Shown here: piece by piece, positions 42,566 to 51,582 of the stretch
Layout: every line of letters begins with the position of its first letter
Position numbering within the stretch: position 1 is the stretch's first letter
Assembly: GCA_039931675.1 (NCBI GenBank)
Contig: JBDTRM010000266.1
Coordinates: 1 to 64,000 of the forward strand
Origin: JAEUTH01 sp039931675
GTDB taxonomy: Bacteria; Bacteroidota; Bacteroidia; AKYH767-A; OLB10
DNA length: 64,000 nt
Direction of reading: 5' to 3'
Program-made: the position numbers and the translations under genes
The notes under the pieces: model-generated
Told to the model about the DNA's origin: nothing
Databases searched by the model: none
What the model saw: only the letters and a program-made list of their open reading frames with translations

Positions 42566-45517
42566 ATGACAACCTTCATTGACCAACTGATTGAAGAAAT
42601 TAAAAACGGAAGTGAAAAAGATTTCAGTAAGATACAAGTTGTGTTTCCAACACGAAGGGCTTGCCTGATTTTTAAAAACCGTTTTGCTAATCATTTTGAT
42701 AAACCGCAATGGTTGCCTGGTGTGGTGAGCATTGAAGATTTTATTTTAAGCCACAGCAAGTTTCCTTTGGCTGATGATATAACGTTGCTGCTTGAGTTAT
42801 ACGAAGTGTATGTAAAGTATTATCCGCAAATGAATGTGGATGATTTTTATCAGTGGGGAAAAATATTGCTGAATGATTTTGATGAAACGGACAGCAACTT
42901 AGTTGATCAGCAAAAATTATATTCAACTATTCAAGACCTTGCTGACATAGCAAATATGTTTGCACCTGGCGATGAAGAATTACAATTTCTCGAAGACTTC
43001 TGGAAAAGTATTTTCTCCTCTCCCCCAACTGACCTTCGCAAAAACTTTATTGAAAATTGGAAATTGCTTCCGCAGATAATTATTGATTTCAAAAAAAATC
43101 TTTTTGATAAAAAATTATTGTATCGAGGTCTTGCATATCGCACAGTTGCACAGCAAATCACTGAAGGAAAATTTGAAAGTAAGTTTTCGAAAATATTATT
43201 TGCAAGTTTCTATGCTTTATCAAAATCAGAAGAACTCATCATCAAAAATCTTGTGGAGCAAAATCGCGCAAAAATTTATTGGGATGCCGATAAATATTAT
43301 GTGGAAGACAAAGTGCAGGAAGCCGGAGCTTATTTAAGGAATAATGCGCTGACTCACCTCACTCCTAACCCCTCTCCAAAGGAGAGGGGAACAGTCGCAG
43401 AGAAACGCCTCTCCGCTGGAGAGGAACTTGAAGAAGGGAAAAAAATAAGCAGCAATGCACGTGCGAAGCCCCACCTCTCCTTTGGAGAGGGGGCAGGGGG
43501 TGAGGTGAGCACAGGCGACTATTTCAACACCATTCCAAAGCAAATTACCTTAACAGGAATTCCATTACGCATTGGACAGGCAAAATATCTTGGACAAATG
43601 TTGCAAGAGTTGCATGACAAAAACGAATTAGATATTCAATCAACAGTTGTGGTTTTACCTGATGAACAATTGCTGTTTCCTGTTTTATATGGGTTGCCTG
43701 ATTGCATTACTGATGTAAATATCACCATGGGATTTCCTGCAAAGAACACAGCGCTTTTCAGTTTGCCAAATTCATATCTGATGTTGCTTAAACATAAAAG
43801 AGCAGCAAAAAAAATTGTTTATACGCGCATTGAGTTTTTTGATTTTATCTCACATCCTTTTCTGAAGAACTACCTGAATAAACACAACAGGAATTTTTAT
43901 TACGAGTGGGAACAAATGCAACTCACTTCGGTTGATATGAAAACAATGAGTGAGAATTTTAAGAATGAAATTTTTGTGCTGCTCGATATCAAAGTTGAAA
44001 CAATCAATGATTTGTTCAGCACATTACTTAAACTCTTAAATATTTTTTTGAATGAAGATAAAAATAAAAGATCGCTTTCACGCATTGAACGTGAAACGAT
44101 AAAGTATTTTATTGATGCAATAAAAAATCACGAAGCATTGCTTGCCCCCCACCTATCCAAATTAAGTTTGAACAATGGCTTCACCATCATAAAAGATTTA
44201 GTAAAAACCATTCGCATTCCGTTTACGGGCGAACCCGTTAAAGGTTTGCAGGTGATGGGATTTCTTGAAACGCGCGTATTGGATTTTGAACGTGTCATCA
44301 TTCTTTCTGTTAATGAAGATTTTCTTCCGGCAGCTAAGGCTTCAAAAACTTATATCCCCTACTCGCTTCGCAGAGCATTTGGTTTGCCAACCGATGAAAA
44401 CCAGGATGCCATTTATGCTTATCACTTTTATCGTTTGCTGCAACGTGCAAAAAATATTCACCTTATTTATAATACTGAAGTCAAAAGCAACGGTGGTGGT
44501 GAACCAAGTCGTTATCTTTTACAGATTGAGCATGAACTGAAAAATAAACTATCCAATACGGTAACAGTTACACGCGAAATTATTTCGACTGATGTAGTCA
44601 CCTATCCTGACAAAGAAATTACTATTAAGAAAGATGATGATGTATTGAAACTATTGCATGAAAAATATTTCAAGACTGAAGAACAAGAGGGCAAATCATT
44701 TTCAGCATCTTCTTTAAATACATATATCAATTGCTCACTTCAATTTTATTTCAAGTATGTGGCACAGATAAAAGAGAAAGAAGATTTTGAAGAAAATATT
44801 GATGCTGCTACATTTGGTAAAATATTGCATGGTGCAATGGAACACTTGTATGAATCAGGAAAGGAATATAACAAAGATGATATAAAGAGCTTGTATAAAA
44901 ATGTTGATGTAGCAGTTAATGAATCAATAACCAAAGAATTTACTGAAGCGCAATTGGAAGGAAAAAATCTCCTTACAAAAAAAATAATCACTGAATTAGT
45001 AAATAAAATTTTGCGCAATGATGCTGATGATGTACCTTTCAAAATACTCGAACTTGAAAAAGAATTTACAACACAAATTAATTTTGATGAAAACAATTCT
45101 GTTGTCGTAAGAGGTTTCATTGACCGTTTTGATTTTAAAGATAATGCAACACGAATATTAGATTACAAATCGGGAAAGGTTGATTTGCTGAGTGGGAAAA
45201 ATAATTCAATTGAATTACTTTTTAATGATCCAAAATACAAAGGTGTTTTTCAATTGTATTTGTATGTGCTTATTGCAAGTAAAAATTTTCCTGGACAAAA
45301 ATTCAAAGCAGCATTTTATCACCTGAAAGAATTGAATGAAGGGATGAAATACATTAATGACGAAAACATCTTCACCCAGGAACAAATTGATGAGTATGAA
45401 ACACTCTTGAAAAAAATGCTTAGTGATATTTTTAATCCTGAAATTGCATTTACTCAGACTGATGATACTAACCGATGTGGTTATTGCGGTTATAAAGATA
45501 TTTGCAACAGGCCATAA
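42566..45517 (+). CDS. AddB-like PD-(D/E)XK Fe-S nuclease
   Basis: 983 residues. An inactivated helicase-like N-terminal part (FPTRRACLIFKNRF) and VIILSVNEDFLPAAKASKTY lead to a RecB-type nuclease at the C-terminus. Nuclease residues include RGFIDRFDF and ILDYKSGK (Asp866, Lys868). Four cysteines match the AddB Fe-S signature: Cys723 (NTYINCSLQFY) and C-x2-C-x5-C at 971/974/980. AddAB resects double-strand breaks for recombination. No AddA is visible nearby. Odd: residues about 263-315 (LTHLTPNPSPKERG .. SFGEGAGGEV) are encoded by an inserted palindromic element (43354-43509) that keeps the frame. Confidence 0.88.
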   Translation: MTTFIDQLIEEIKNGSEKDFSKIQVVFPTRRACLIFKNRFANHFDKPQWLPGVVSIEDFILSHSKFPLADDITLLLELYEVYVKYYPQMNVDDFYQWGKILLNDFDETDSNLVDQQKLYSTIQDLADIANMFAPGDEELQFLEDFWKSIFSSPPTDLRKNFIENWKLLPQIIIDFKKNLFDKKLLYRGLAYRTVAQQITEGKFESKFSKILFASFYALSKSEELIIKNLVEQNRAKIYWDADKYYVEDKVQEAGAYLRNNALTHLTPNPSPKERGTVAEKRLSAGEELEEGKKISSNARAKPHLSFGEGAGGEVSTGDYFNTIPKQITLTGIPLRIGQAKYLGQMLQELHDKNELDIQSTVVVLPDEQLLFPVLYGLPDCITDVNITMGFPAKNTALFSLPNSYLMLLKHKRAAKKIVYTRIEFFDFISHPFLKNYLNKHNRNFYYEWEQMQLTSVDMKTMSENFKNEIFVLLDIKVETINDLFSTLLKLLNIFLNEDKNKRSLSRIERETIKYFIDAIKNHEALLAPHLSKLSLNNGFTIIKDLVKTIRIPFTGEPVKGLQVMGFLETRVLDFERVIILSVNEDFLPAAKASKTYIPYSLRRAFGLPTDENQDAIYAYHFYRLLQRAKNIHLIYNTEVKSNGGGEPSRYLLQIEHELKNKLSNTVTVTREIISTDVVTYPDKEITIKKDDDVLKLLHEKYFKTEEQEGKSFSASSLNTYINCSLQFYFKYVAQIKEKEDFEENIDAATFGKILHGAMEHLYESGKEYNKDDIKSLYKNVDVAVNESITKEFTEAQLEGKNLLTKKIITELVNKILRNDADDVPFKILELEKEFTTQINFDENNSVVVRGFIDRFDFKDNATRILDYKSGKVDLLSGKNNSIELLFNDPKYKGVFQLYLYVLIASKNFPGQKFKAAFYHLKELNEGMKYINDENIFTQEQIDEYETLLKKMLSDIFNPEIAFTQTDDTNRCGYCGYKDICNRP
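43354..43509. mobile_element. Palindromic repeat element inserted in frame in nuclease gene
   Basis: The ends form an imperfect inverted repeat (CTCACCTCACTCCTAACC.. left, its near-complement ending GGGGGTGAGGTGAG right). Inside are three hairpins: CCCCTCTCC/GGAGAGGGG (43369-43389), CCTCTCC/GGAGAGG (43408-43424) and CCTCTCC/GGAGAGG (43474-43490). GC content and encoded peptide (NPSPKERG, SFGEGAGGE) differ from the host gene. The length of about 156 bp keeps the reading frame. It resembles the interspersed NPSP/GEG-coding palindromes found inside and between genes in Bacteroidota. Confidence 0.75.
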
Positions 45518-45575
45518 CGATAGTTTCCAACATTATAAAGAGAATACTATTTTGGCATCATAAAAAACATTAATT

Positions 45576-46349
45576 ATGATTCGAAAAATATTTGGTTCTA
45601 AACAACGCAAACATGCAGGGATAAGATGGAGGGCACACGATATTTATCGCATTGAAGCATTAAGCGATGCTGTGTTTGCTTTTGCAGTTACGCTGCTTGT
45701 AGTATCGCTCGAAGTGCCGAAAACTTTTCATGAGCTGTATGCAAGTTTGTTTCCGGGTATCATTGGTTTCGCTATTGGTTTTTTATTTCTGATGTTGATT
45801 CGGCATGATCATTATCTTTTTTTCAGAATGTATGGATTGAAAGATACTACAACAATTTTCTGGACATGCGTATTGCTTTTCGTGGTTTTATTTTACATAT
45901 ATCCAACCAAATTTCTCTTTACTTTAATGTTTAGCGGTACCGGCATTATTGAAGAGCATGGCGTGATGGTTAAGATGATTGAATCAGCGGATGAATGGCG
46001 AAAGCTGATGATGTTATATGGTTTCGGATTTTCTATGGTTTATTTTACGCTTTGGCAATTATATCATCATGCTTTTAAAATGCGCGAACACTTAAAATTG
46101 ACTCCTGTTGAAGTTTTTCTTACGAAAAGTTCAGAGTTTCACCAGTTGGCAATGTGTGCAATCGGTTGTTTATCTTTTGGCCTTGCTTATTTTTTACCAC
46201 CGGAGAAATGCGGTAATGCAGGCATGATATTTATGTTGATTTGGCCCGTACTCACCATTTTACATACCATAAGACGAAAACAATTAAACAGTAAATTTTC
46301 GGCTGAAGAAATTTTAAAACACACAGAGCATCTTAATGAAAAGCCATAA
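45576..46349 (+). CDS. TMEM175/DUF1211 family potassium channel-like protein
   Basis: 257 residues, about six membrane helices. The first carries RIEALSDAVFAFAVTLLV, matching the conserved R-x-x-x-FSD pore motif of TMEM175 (here LSD), with the following LEVP. Prokaryotic TMEM175 proteins form tetrameric K+-selective leak channels. The C-terminal ~30 residues are cytoplasmic and charged. It stands alone, converging with the YitT gene 27 bp away. Confidence 0.85.
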   Translation: MIRKIFGSKQRKHAGIRWRAHDIYRIEALSDAVFAFAVTLLVVSLEVPKTFHELYASLFPGIIGFAIGFLFLMLIRHDHYLFFRMYGLKDTTTIFWTCVLLFVVLFYIYPTKFLFTLMFSGTGIIEEHGVMVKMIESADEWRKLMMLYGFGFSMVYFTLWQLYHHAFKMREHLKLTPVEVFLTKSSEFHQLAMCAIGCLSFGLAYFLPPEKCGNAGMIFMLIWPVLTILHTIRRKQLNSKFSAEEILKHTEHLNEKP

Positions 46350-46376
46350 AATAAAATGATTTTGAGTGATTAAAGT

Positions 46377-47348
46377 TTAATGCTTCAGTGCTCGTTTTTT
46401 AATCATGCCCCCTTTAGTATCCTTCACACTGTTCATCACCACAAAAGCATTGGGATCAATTTTTTCAATTTCAGTATTAAGTTTATTTAATTCAAGACGA
46501 GTGATTACAGTGTAGATAATATCAATCTCACCTGTTTCACCTTTCTTGCCGTAGCCGCGTTTACCCCTGTAAACAGTTACACCGCGTCCCATTTTATTTA
46601 TAATCATCAATCGTATTTCATTGCTGTGAGATGAAATAATAGTAACGCCTGTGTATTCATCAATACCTTCAATTACAAAGTCGAGAGTTCTGGATGCAGC
46701 GAGGTAAGTGATCATCGAATACAAAGCAGTTTCAATGGAAAGCAAATAAGTAGCTGCAGAAAAAATAATCACATTAATGATGATAATGATATCGCCAATG
46801 GTTGTACCTAATTTTCGGCTGAGAAAAATTGCAAGCACTTCTGTTCCGTCAATCACAGCACCTCCTCTTACTGAAAGACCAATGCCTGCACCAAGAAAAA
46901 ATCCACCGAATACAGCTACTAATAATTTATCATGTGTTACGTCAGGAAAATGTACGAACGCCACGCATAATGCAAGACCACCTATTGCAAGCGCAGTTTT
47001 AATTGCAAATTGAGATCCTATAATTTTGTAACCTAAAAAAACAAACGGAATATTTATTATAACAAGTAAAAGATAAAGTGGCATAGAAGTAATTTCAGTT
47101 ATGAGCAGCGATATTCCGGTTGCACCACCATCAATAAATTTATTGGGCAATAAAAAACTCTCTAAACCAAAAGCTGCTGAAAATATTCCTGTTGAAATCA
47201 ATAACACATCTTTGAATGATCGCACAACGACAATCTTTAACTCGCGAAAGCCTTTCGCAATAATAAACGGGGAATGTTCCTTTTCATCAGGTTGCTTCTT
47301 ATCCCTGAGAACTGTTTGAATAACTACTTGCGTCCAGAATGGGTCCAT
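46377..47348 (-). CDS. YitT family membrane protein (DUF161/DUF2179)
   Basis: 323 residues. Five or six membrane helices (about 40-230) with the repeated GG.TG motifs (NKFIDGGATGISLLI, GLSVRGGAVIDGTEVLAI) of DUF161. A C-terminal cytoplasmic DUF2179 domain (GVTVYRGKRGYGKKGETGEI, VITRLELNKLNTEIEKIDP, VVMNSVKDTKGG) completes the YitT architecture. The family is widespread and probably transport-related, without an established substrate. A ~30-residue basic N-terminal extension precedes the first helix, so a later start is possible. Confidence 0.88.
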   Translation of the reverse strand: MDPFWTQVVIQTVLRDKKQPDEKEHSPFIIAKGFRELKIVVVRSFKDVLLISTGIFSAAFGLESFLLPNKFIDGGATGISLLITEITSMPLYLLLVIINIPFVFLGYKIIGSQFAIKTALAIGGLALCVAFVHFPDVTHDKLLVAVFGGFFLGAGIGLSVRGGAVIDGTEVLAIFLSRKLGTTIGDIIIIINVIIFSAATYLLSIETALYSMITYLAASRTLDFVIEGIDEYTGVTIISSHSNEIRLMIINKMGRGVTVYRGKRGYGKKGETGEIDIIYTVITRLELNKLNTEIEKIDPNAFVVMNSVKDTKGGMIKKRALKH

Positions 47349-47516
47349 ATCAGATGAATGTTGGCAAATTTTTAAATGCCTGATTAAACTGCTGCAAAAT
47401 AAATTTTTTCTACACTAAAACTTTAAAAGCGCTTACAAAAAACTTTTCCTTCCCTGCTTTGATTAAGGTGTTTAACAATTATATTCGCTTCCTACACTTT
47501 TAAATTTTACACCATT

Positions 47517-49145
47517 ATGCCACGTACCTCATTAATGCAAGTTGTAAGGCGAGCCTTTCACATAGCAAAACAAGCCAGCAATTCCTCATCAACTGATAAG
47601 GAAGAAGTTGTAGAACAGATTTATGCATCGGGTTATTCACGAAGACAATTTATCGGCAACACTGTAAAGAGCGCTGCTGTGTTAGGTTTAGGTTTACCGT
47701 TATTACAGTCATGTGCCAGAGAAGAAATTAAACCTGGCGACACAGGGGTTGATTTCTTAAGCAACCGCCTTATTGGTTGTCCTAAAATAGTAATTGTAGG
47801 TGCAGGTGTGGCCGGCCTTAATTGCGCATTTACATTGCGTGATGTTGGCATAGCTTCTACTGTTTATGAAGCAAGCACGCGCCACGGAGGGCGCATGAAC
47901 ACAGCAAAAAATATTTTAGCACCAGGACTTACCACAGAAATGGGTGGAGAGTTTATTGACTCAGGCCATCATCATATTTTAAAATTAGCGCAGCGTTTCG
48001 GTTTAAACTTAATTGATACTAATGATTCACAGATCAATGGTTTGACTAAAGATGTTTTCTTTTTTGATAACACTTCATATACCGAGGCTGATGTTATAAA
48101 CGCCCTCCTTCCCATTGCGGCAACTATCCAGGCAGATATAGATACACTGCCAGATACCATTACTGCCTGGAATCCAGGTGGCGCTACGGCTTTTGACAAT
48201 GTAAGCCTTGAGCAATACATCAATAATCTCAACTGCGTGCAGTGGTTAAAAGAATTACTTACTGTAGCCTACGTTACTGAATACGGGCTTGATGCCGCAG
48301 AACAATGCTGCATCAATATGCTTTACCTGATATCGGTTGATACTTCAAACGGCTTTCAAATTTTTGGAGATAGTGACGAACGTTATAAAATTGAAGGTGG
48401 TAATCATCACATTCCAAACAAACTTGCAAAGGCATTGTGCCAGCAAATTGAATACGATCGCAAGTTGGTAGAAGTTGATTTAAAAAATAATGGCAAGTAT
48501 CGTTTGCATTTTGAATCATCTTGCGCACCAACTACAACTGTAAATGCTGATATAGTAGTATTCGCATTGCCCTTTACATTGCTCCGTGAAGTCACGTTTA
48601 ATTTTCCATTGCCTGCATGGAAAACCAATGCAATTCAAAATTTAGGTTATGGAACTAATGCAAAAGTTATGGCAGGATTTAACACCCGTTACTGGCAAAC
48701 ATTTAATAAAGCAGGCCAGGTTTTTACAGATGAAAGTTTCCAGTTGGGTTGGGACAACAGCGAATTGCAAGGCGGTACTGCCGGAGGCTATACTTTTTAT
48801 TCAGGTGGTACTGCTGGCGTTACTGTGGGTAATGGAAGCGCAGTATCGCAATACAACAATTTAATTACAGGTTTGGAAAAAGTTTATCCGGGCATTACTG
48901 CACAGCATAATGGAAATGTTGTACGGTTCCATTGGCCAACCTTTCAATATACAAAAGGAAGTTACGCCTGTTATAAAACCGGACAGTACACCACTATTAC
49001 AGGTTATGAACGCAAACCGGTTGACAATTTATTTTTCTGTGGAGAGCACTGCAGTCTTAGTTTTCAAGGTTATATGAATGGCGGTGCTGAAACGGGTGAA
49101 AAAGCGGCTAAAAAGATTTTGGAAAAAATTGGTGTAACAGTTTAA
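47517..49145 (+). CDS. FAD-dependent amine oxidase, Tat/lipoprotein-type signal
   Basis: 542 residues. N-terminal twin-arginine motif SRRQFIG (Arg42-Arg43), hydrophobic stretch and lipobox-like LLQSC (Cys66). The Rossmann FAD motif is VIVGAGVAGLN (93-103) and YEASTRHGGRMNT is the typical GG-doublet. The C-terminal FFCGEHCSLSFQGYMNGGAE closes the flavin site, as in flavin monoamine oxidases and L-amino-acid oxidases. Likely folded with FAD in the cytoplasm and exported by Tat. The substrate amine is unknown. It converges with the Rieske gene 13 bp downstream. Confidence 0.88.
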   Translation: MPRTSLMQVVRRAFHIAKQASNSSSTDKEEVVEQIYASGYSRRQFIGNTVKSAAVLGLGLPLLQSCAREEIKPGDTGVDFLSNRLIGCPKIVIVGAGVAGLNCAFTLRDVGIASTVYEASTRHGGRMNTAKNILAPGLTTEMGGEFIDSGHHHILKLAQRFGLNLIDTNDSQINGLTKDVFFFDNTSYTEADVINALLPIAATIQADIDTLPDTITAWNPGGATAFDNVSLEQYINNLNCVQWLKELLTVAYVTEYGLDAAEQCCINMLYLISVDTSNGFQIFGDSDERYKIEGGNHHIPNKLAKALCQQIEYDRKLVEVDLKNNGKYRLHFESSCAPTTTVNADIVVFALPFTLLREVTFNFPLPAWKTNAIQNLGYGTNAKVMAGFNTRYWQTFNKAGQVFTDESFQLGWDNSELQGGTAGGYTFYSGGTAGVTVGNGSAVSQYNNLITGLEKVYPGITAQHNGNVVRFHWPTFQYTKGSYACYKTGQYTTITGYERKPVDNLFFCGEHCSLSFQGYMNGGAETGEKAAKKILEKIGVTV

Positions 49146-49158
49146 CCGCGTTTCACCA

Positions 49159-49566
49159 TCAACTGAATACTCTCAAAGAAGTACCGGTAAGTGCTGTATT
49201 ATATTTTGTAAGTGATGATGATGCAGGCCCGTTTATTACTGCACCTGTTTCAGAAAAATTGCTGCCATGATTAGGACAATGAAAACGGTTTTGACTCCCT
49301 TCATAGCTTATAGTAGTTCCTTCATGCGTGCATGTTTGTGAAACAGCAATAAAATTTCCTGTTGTTGATTTTGCTACAATCACTCCATCCTGATAAATAA
49401 ATCCACCAATATTATTAAGTGCGCTGTTAGCACTTTGTGTAAGGTCTAAAGTGAAGTCAACAATTGCAGGTGTGCTATCACTTTTTTTACAACTGTTTAA
49501 GCATGAGGCAAGCACAAATGCTCCTGCACTCATGCCTGTCAGTTTTAAGAATTCCTTCCTGTTCAT
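49159..49566 (-). CDS. Rieske [2Fe-2S] lipoprotein
   Basis: 135 residues from ATG at 49566, chosen because it gives a proper signal (MNRKEFLKLTGMSAGAFVLA followed by SC lipobox, Cys22). The open frame extends upstream to 49701 but the extra 45 residues look non-coding. The Rieske ligands are complete: C-T-H (Cys79, His81) and CPNH (Cys97, His100). Small Rieske lipoproteins pass electrons in the periplasm. Possible link to the neighbouring flavin oxidase is by proximity only (convergent genes). Confidence 0.9.
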   Translation of the reverse strand: MNRKEFLKLTGMSAGAFVLASCLNSCKKSDSTPAIVDFTLDLTQSANSALNNIGGFIYQDGVIVAKSTTGNFIAVSQTCTHEGTTISYEGSQNRFHCPNHGSNFSETGAVINGPASSSLTKYNTALTGTSLRVFS

Positions 49567-49733
49567 AAATTTGAATTTTTGCGAAAGGTAACAGCATGAA
49601 TTAAACAATAAACATGAATTAAGAAAAATTTCAGTTAACTGACTTTGATAACCCGATAATTTTAAAACAAATTTTATTCTATTTATGCACTTTCTTTTCA
49701 TTCATTAAAACTATAGTGAGATAAAACAAGTAG

Positions 49734-50537
49734 GTGAGCAAAAATTATTTTTCAGGAAAAACTATTTTAATAACGGGTGCCTCATCAGGTATCGGCAAAG
49801 CGCTGGCCGAAGGCTTGGCCGCCCATGATGTGCAATTAATTTTAACAGCGCGCAGAACAGATGAACTCAAATCGCTCAGTAATGCCTGCACTGAAAAAGG
49901 TTCAACTTGTTTTTGCTTTTATTTAGACCTGGGCAACAGTAACAGCATTGATGATTTTTGCAATACCATAAAAAAAGATTTTAAAAGCCTGGATATTCTT
50001 ATTAATAATGCCGGCATAAGTCAGCGCTCGCTTGCTGAGGAAACTGAATTAAAAGTTGATCGCATGTTGATGGAAGTAAATTTTTTTGGCACTGTTCATC
50101 TTACCAAGGCATTGTGGCCATTGCTAATACATTCTCAACAAGGACAAATTGTTTTGATGAGCAGCCTCACCGGAACATTCGGATTCCCGCTCAGAAGTGC
50201 TTACGCAGCCTCCAAACATGCCATTGAAGGCTTTTTTGAATCGTGGTTTTTAGAAAATAAGCATCATAAAATTTTTTTTTCCGTTATTGCACCCGGACGC
50301 ATTCAAACAAACATTTCGTTTTCGGCTTTAAAGAGTGATGGCTCTGCCCATGCTTTATTAGATAAAGGGCAGGAAAAAGGAATTCCTGTAGCGATTTGCG
50401 CAGCTAAAATTATCAGGGGAATTAAAAAACGGAAACGAAAAGTTTACATTATTAAAAATGAATGGGTGCTCCTGTTCCTTCATAAATATTTCCCCCGGCT
50501 CTTCGAGCGATTAGTAATAAAGTTAAAACTGTTATAA
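49734..50537 (+). CDS. Short-chain dehydrogenase/reductase
   Basis: 267 residues from a GTG start at 49734. NAD(P)-binding TGASSGIG (14-21), NNAG, catalytic Ser143/144, Tyr157 and Lys161 (YAASK) make a classical SDR. The C-terminus has a hydrophobic basic tail (WVLLFLHKYFPRLFERLVIK), as in membrane-associated DHRS7/SDR family enzymes. It ends 1 bp before the VOC gene, indicating an operon. Likely acts on lipid or hydrophobic alcohol/ketone; substrate unknown. Confidence 0.9.
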   Translation: MSKNYFSGKTILITGASSGIGKALAEGLAAHDVQLILTARRTDELKSLSNACTEKGSTCFCFYLDLGNSNSIDDFCNTIKKDFKSLDILINNAGISQRSLAEETELKVDRMLMEVNFFGTVHLTKALWPLLIHSQQGQIVLMSSLTGTFGFPLRSAYAASKHAIEGFFESWFLENKHHKIFFSVIAPGRIQTNISFSALKSDGSAHALLDKGQEKGIPVAICAAKIIRGIKKRKRKVYIIKNEWVLLFLHKYFPRLFERLVIKLKLL

Positions 50538-50538
50538 T

Positions 50539-51582
50539 ATGAATTTAGTTTCAGGAATACAGCAGGTAGGTATTGGTGTTCACAATGCTGAGGATGCTTT
50601 TAAATGGTTCAGGCAAACTTTTGGTATCAATGCAAAAATATTTGATGATGAAGCAGAAGCCACATTAATGAAATCCTATACAGGCAATGCTGTCCACAAA
50701 CGCAGAGCCATACTTGCTTATAATATGAATGGCGGTGGCGGGACTGAAATATGGCAATTTACTTCGCGCAAATCTGCAGAGTCAAAACAAGTAGTTAAAT
50801 GGGGGGATTTAGGTATCAATGCTGTTAAGTTAAAAAGCAACAATGTTGAAAAAAGTCATCTTCAAATAAAATCAAAAGATAAAACTGAATTGTTTGATGA
50901 TCCGGGTAAAAACAAAAGTTTTTTTGTTTCAGATAATCTCCAGAATGCATACCAGGTGGTTGACGATAATTCATGGTTTAAACGACAATCATATATGCAG
51001 GGTGGTGTGTGCGGTGCTATAATAGGTGTAAGCAACATGGATAAATCGCTTGCATTTTATAAAGATGCATTTAATTTAAATGAAGTGGTGTATGATGTTA
51101 CCGGCACTTTTGATGATCTTGGAAAAGATTCGGCTGGCAAACGTTACAGGCGGGTTTTGCTCAAATTGGAAAATGATTATAAAGCTGCTTTCAGCAAATT
51201 ACTTGGCGATATTCAGATTGAATTAATTCAGTCATTTGATGATGTGCCTCATAAAACTTACGATAACCGTTATTGGGGAGATATAGGTTTTATTCATTTA
51301 TGTTTTGATGTTCCCGATATGCAGGCTTTAAAATCAAAACTGCATAAATCAGGATATTTGTTTACAGTTGACAGTGCAGATACCTTTGATATGGGCGATA
51401 GCGGTGGCCGCTTTGGTTATGTTGAAGACCCTGACGGAACATTAATTGAAATGGTGGAAATACATAAATTGCCTGTAATGAAAAAATTAGGCATTTATTT
51501 TAATGTCAAAAACCGTAAGCGCCAAAAACCGCTGCCTGACTGGATGGTAGGACTGCTCCGTTTAAACAAAGTGGCGGATTAA
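50539..51582 (+). CDS. Two-domain VOC (glyoxalase/bleomycin resistance) superfamily protein
   Basis: 347 residues. Two VOC units: first about 5-115 (GIQQVGIGVHNAEDAFKWFR), second about 150-310 (IIGVSNMDKSLAFYKDAFNL, IGFIHLCFDVPDMQALKSKL, GYVEDPDGTLIEMVEIHKL). The second unit keeps His and Glu metal-ligand candidates. VOC proteins include dioxygenases, isomerases and lyases. Co-transcribed with the SDR. The last 21 bp overlap the convergent acyltransferase gene. Confidence 0.85.
   Translation: MNLVSGIQQVGIGVHNAEDAFKWFRQTFGINAKIFDDEAEATLMKSYTGNAVHKRRAILAYNMNGGGGTEIWQFTSRKSAESKQVVKWGDLGINAVKLKSNNVEKSHLQIKSKDKTELFDDPGKNKSFFVSDNLQNAYQVVDDNSWFKRQSYMQGGVCGAIIGVSNMDKSLAFYKDAFNLNEVVYDVTGTFDDLGKDSAGKRYRRVLLKLENDYKAAFSKLLGDIQIELIQSFDDVPHKTYDNRYWGDIGFIHLCFDVPDMQALKSKLHKSGYLFTVDSADTFDMGDSGGRFGYVEDPDGTLIEMVEIHKLPVMKKLGIYFNVKNRKRQKPLPDWMVGLLRLNKVAD

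Noticed and set aside
43334..43543. Minus-strand 69-residue frame inside the nuclease gene
   Set aside because: It is the reverse reading of the inserted palindromic element, whose strands both read open.
49567..49701. N-terminal extension of the Rieske protein
   Set aside because: The added 45 residues lack signal-peptide character and hide the natural lipoprotein signal starting at 49566.
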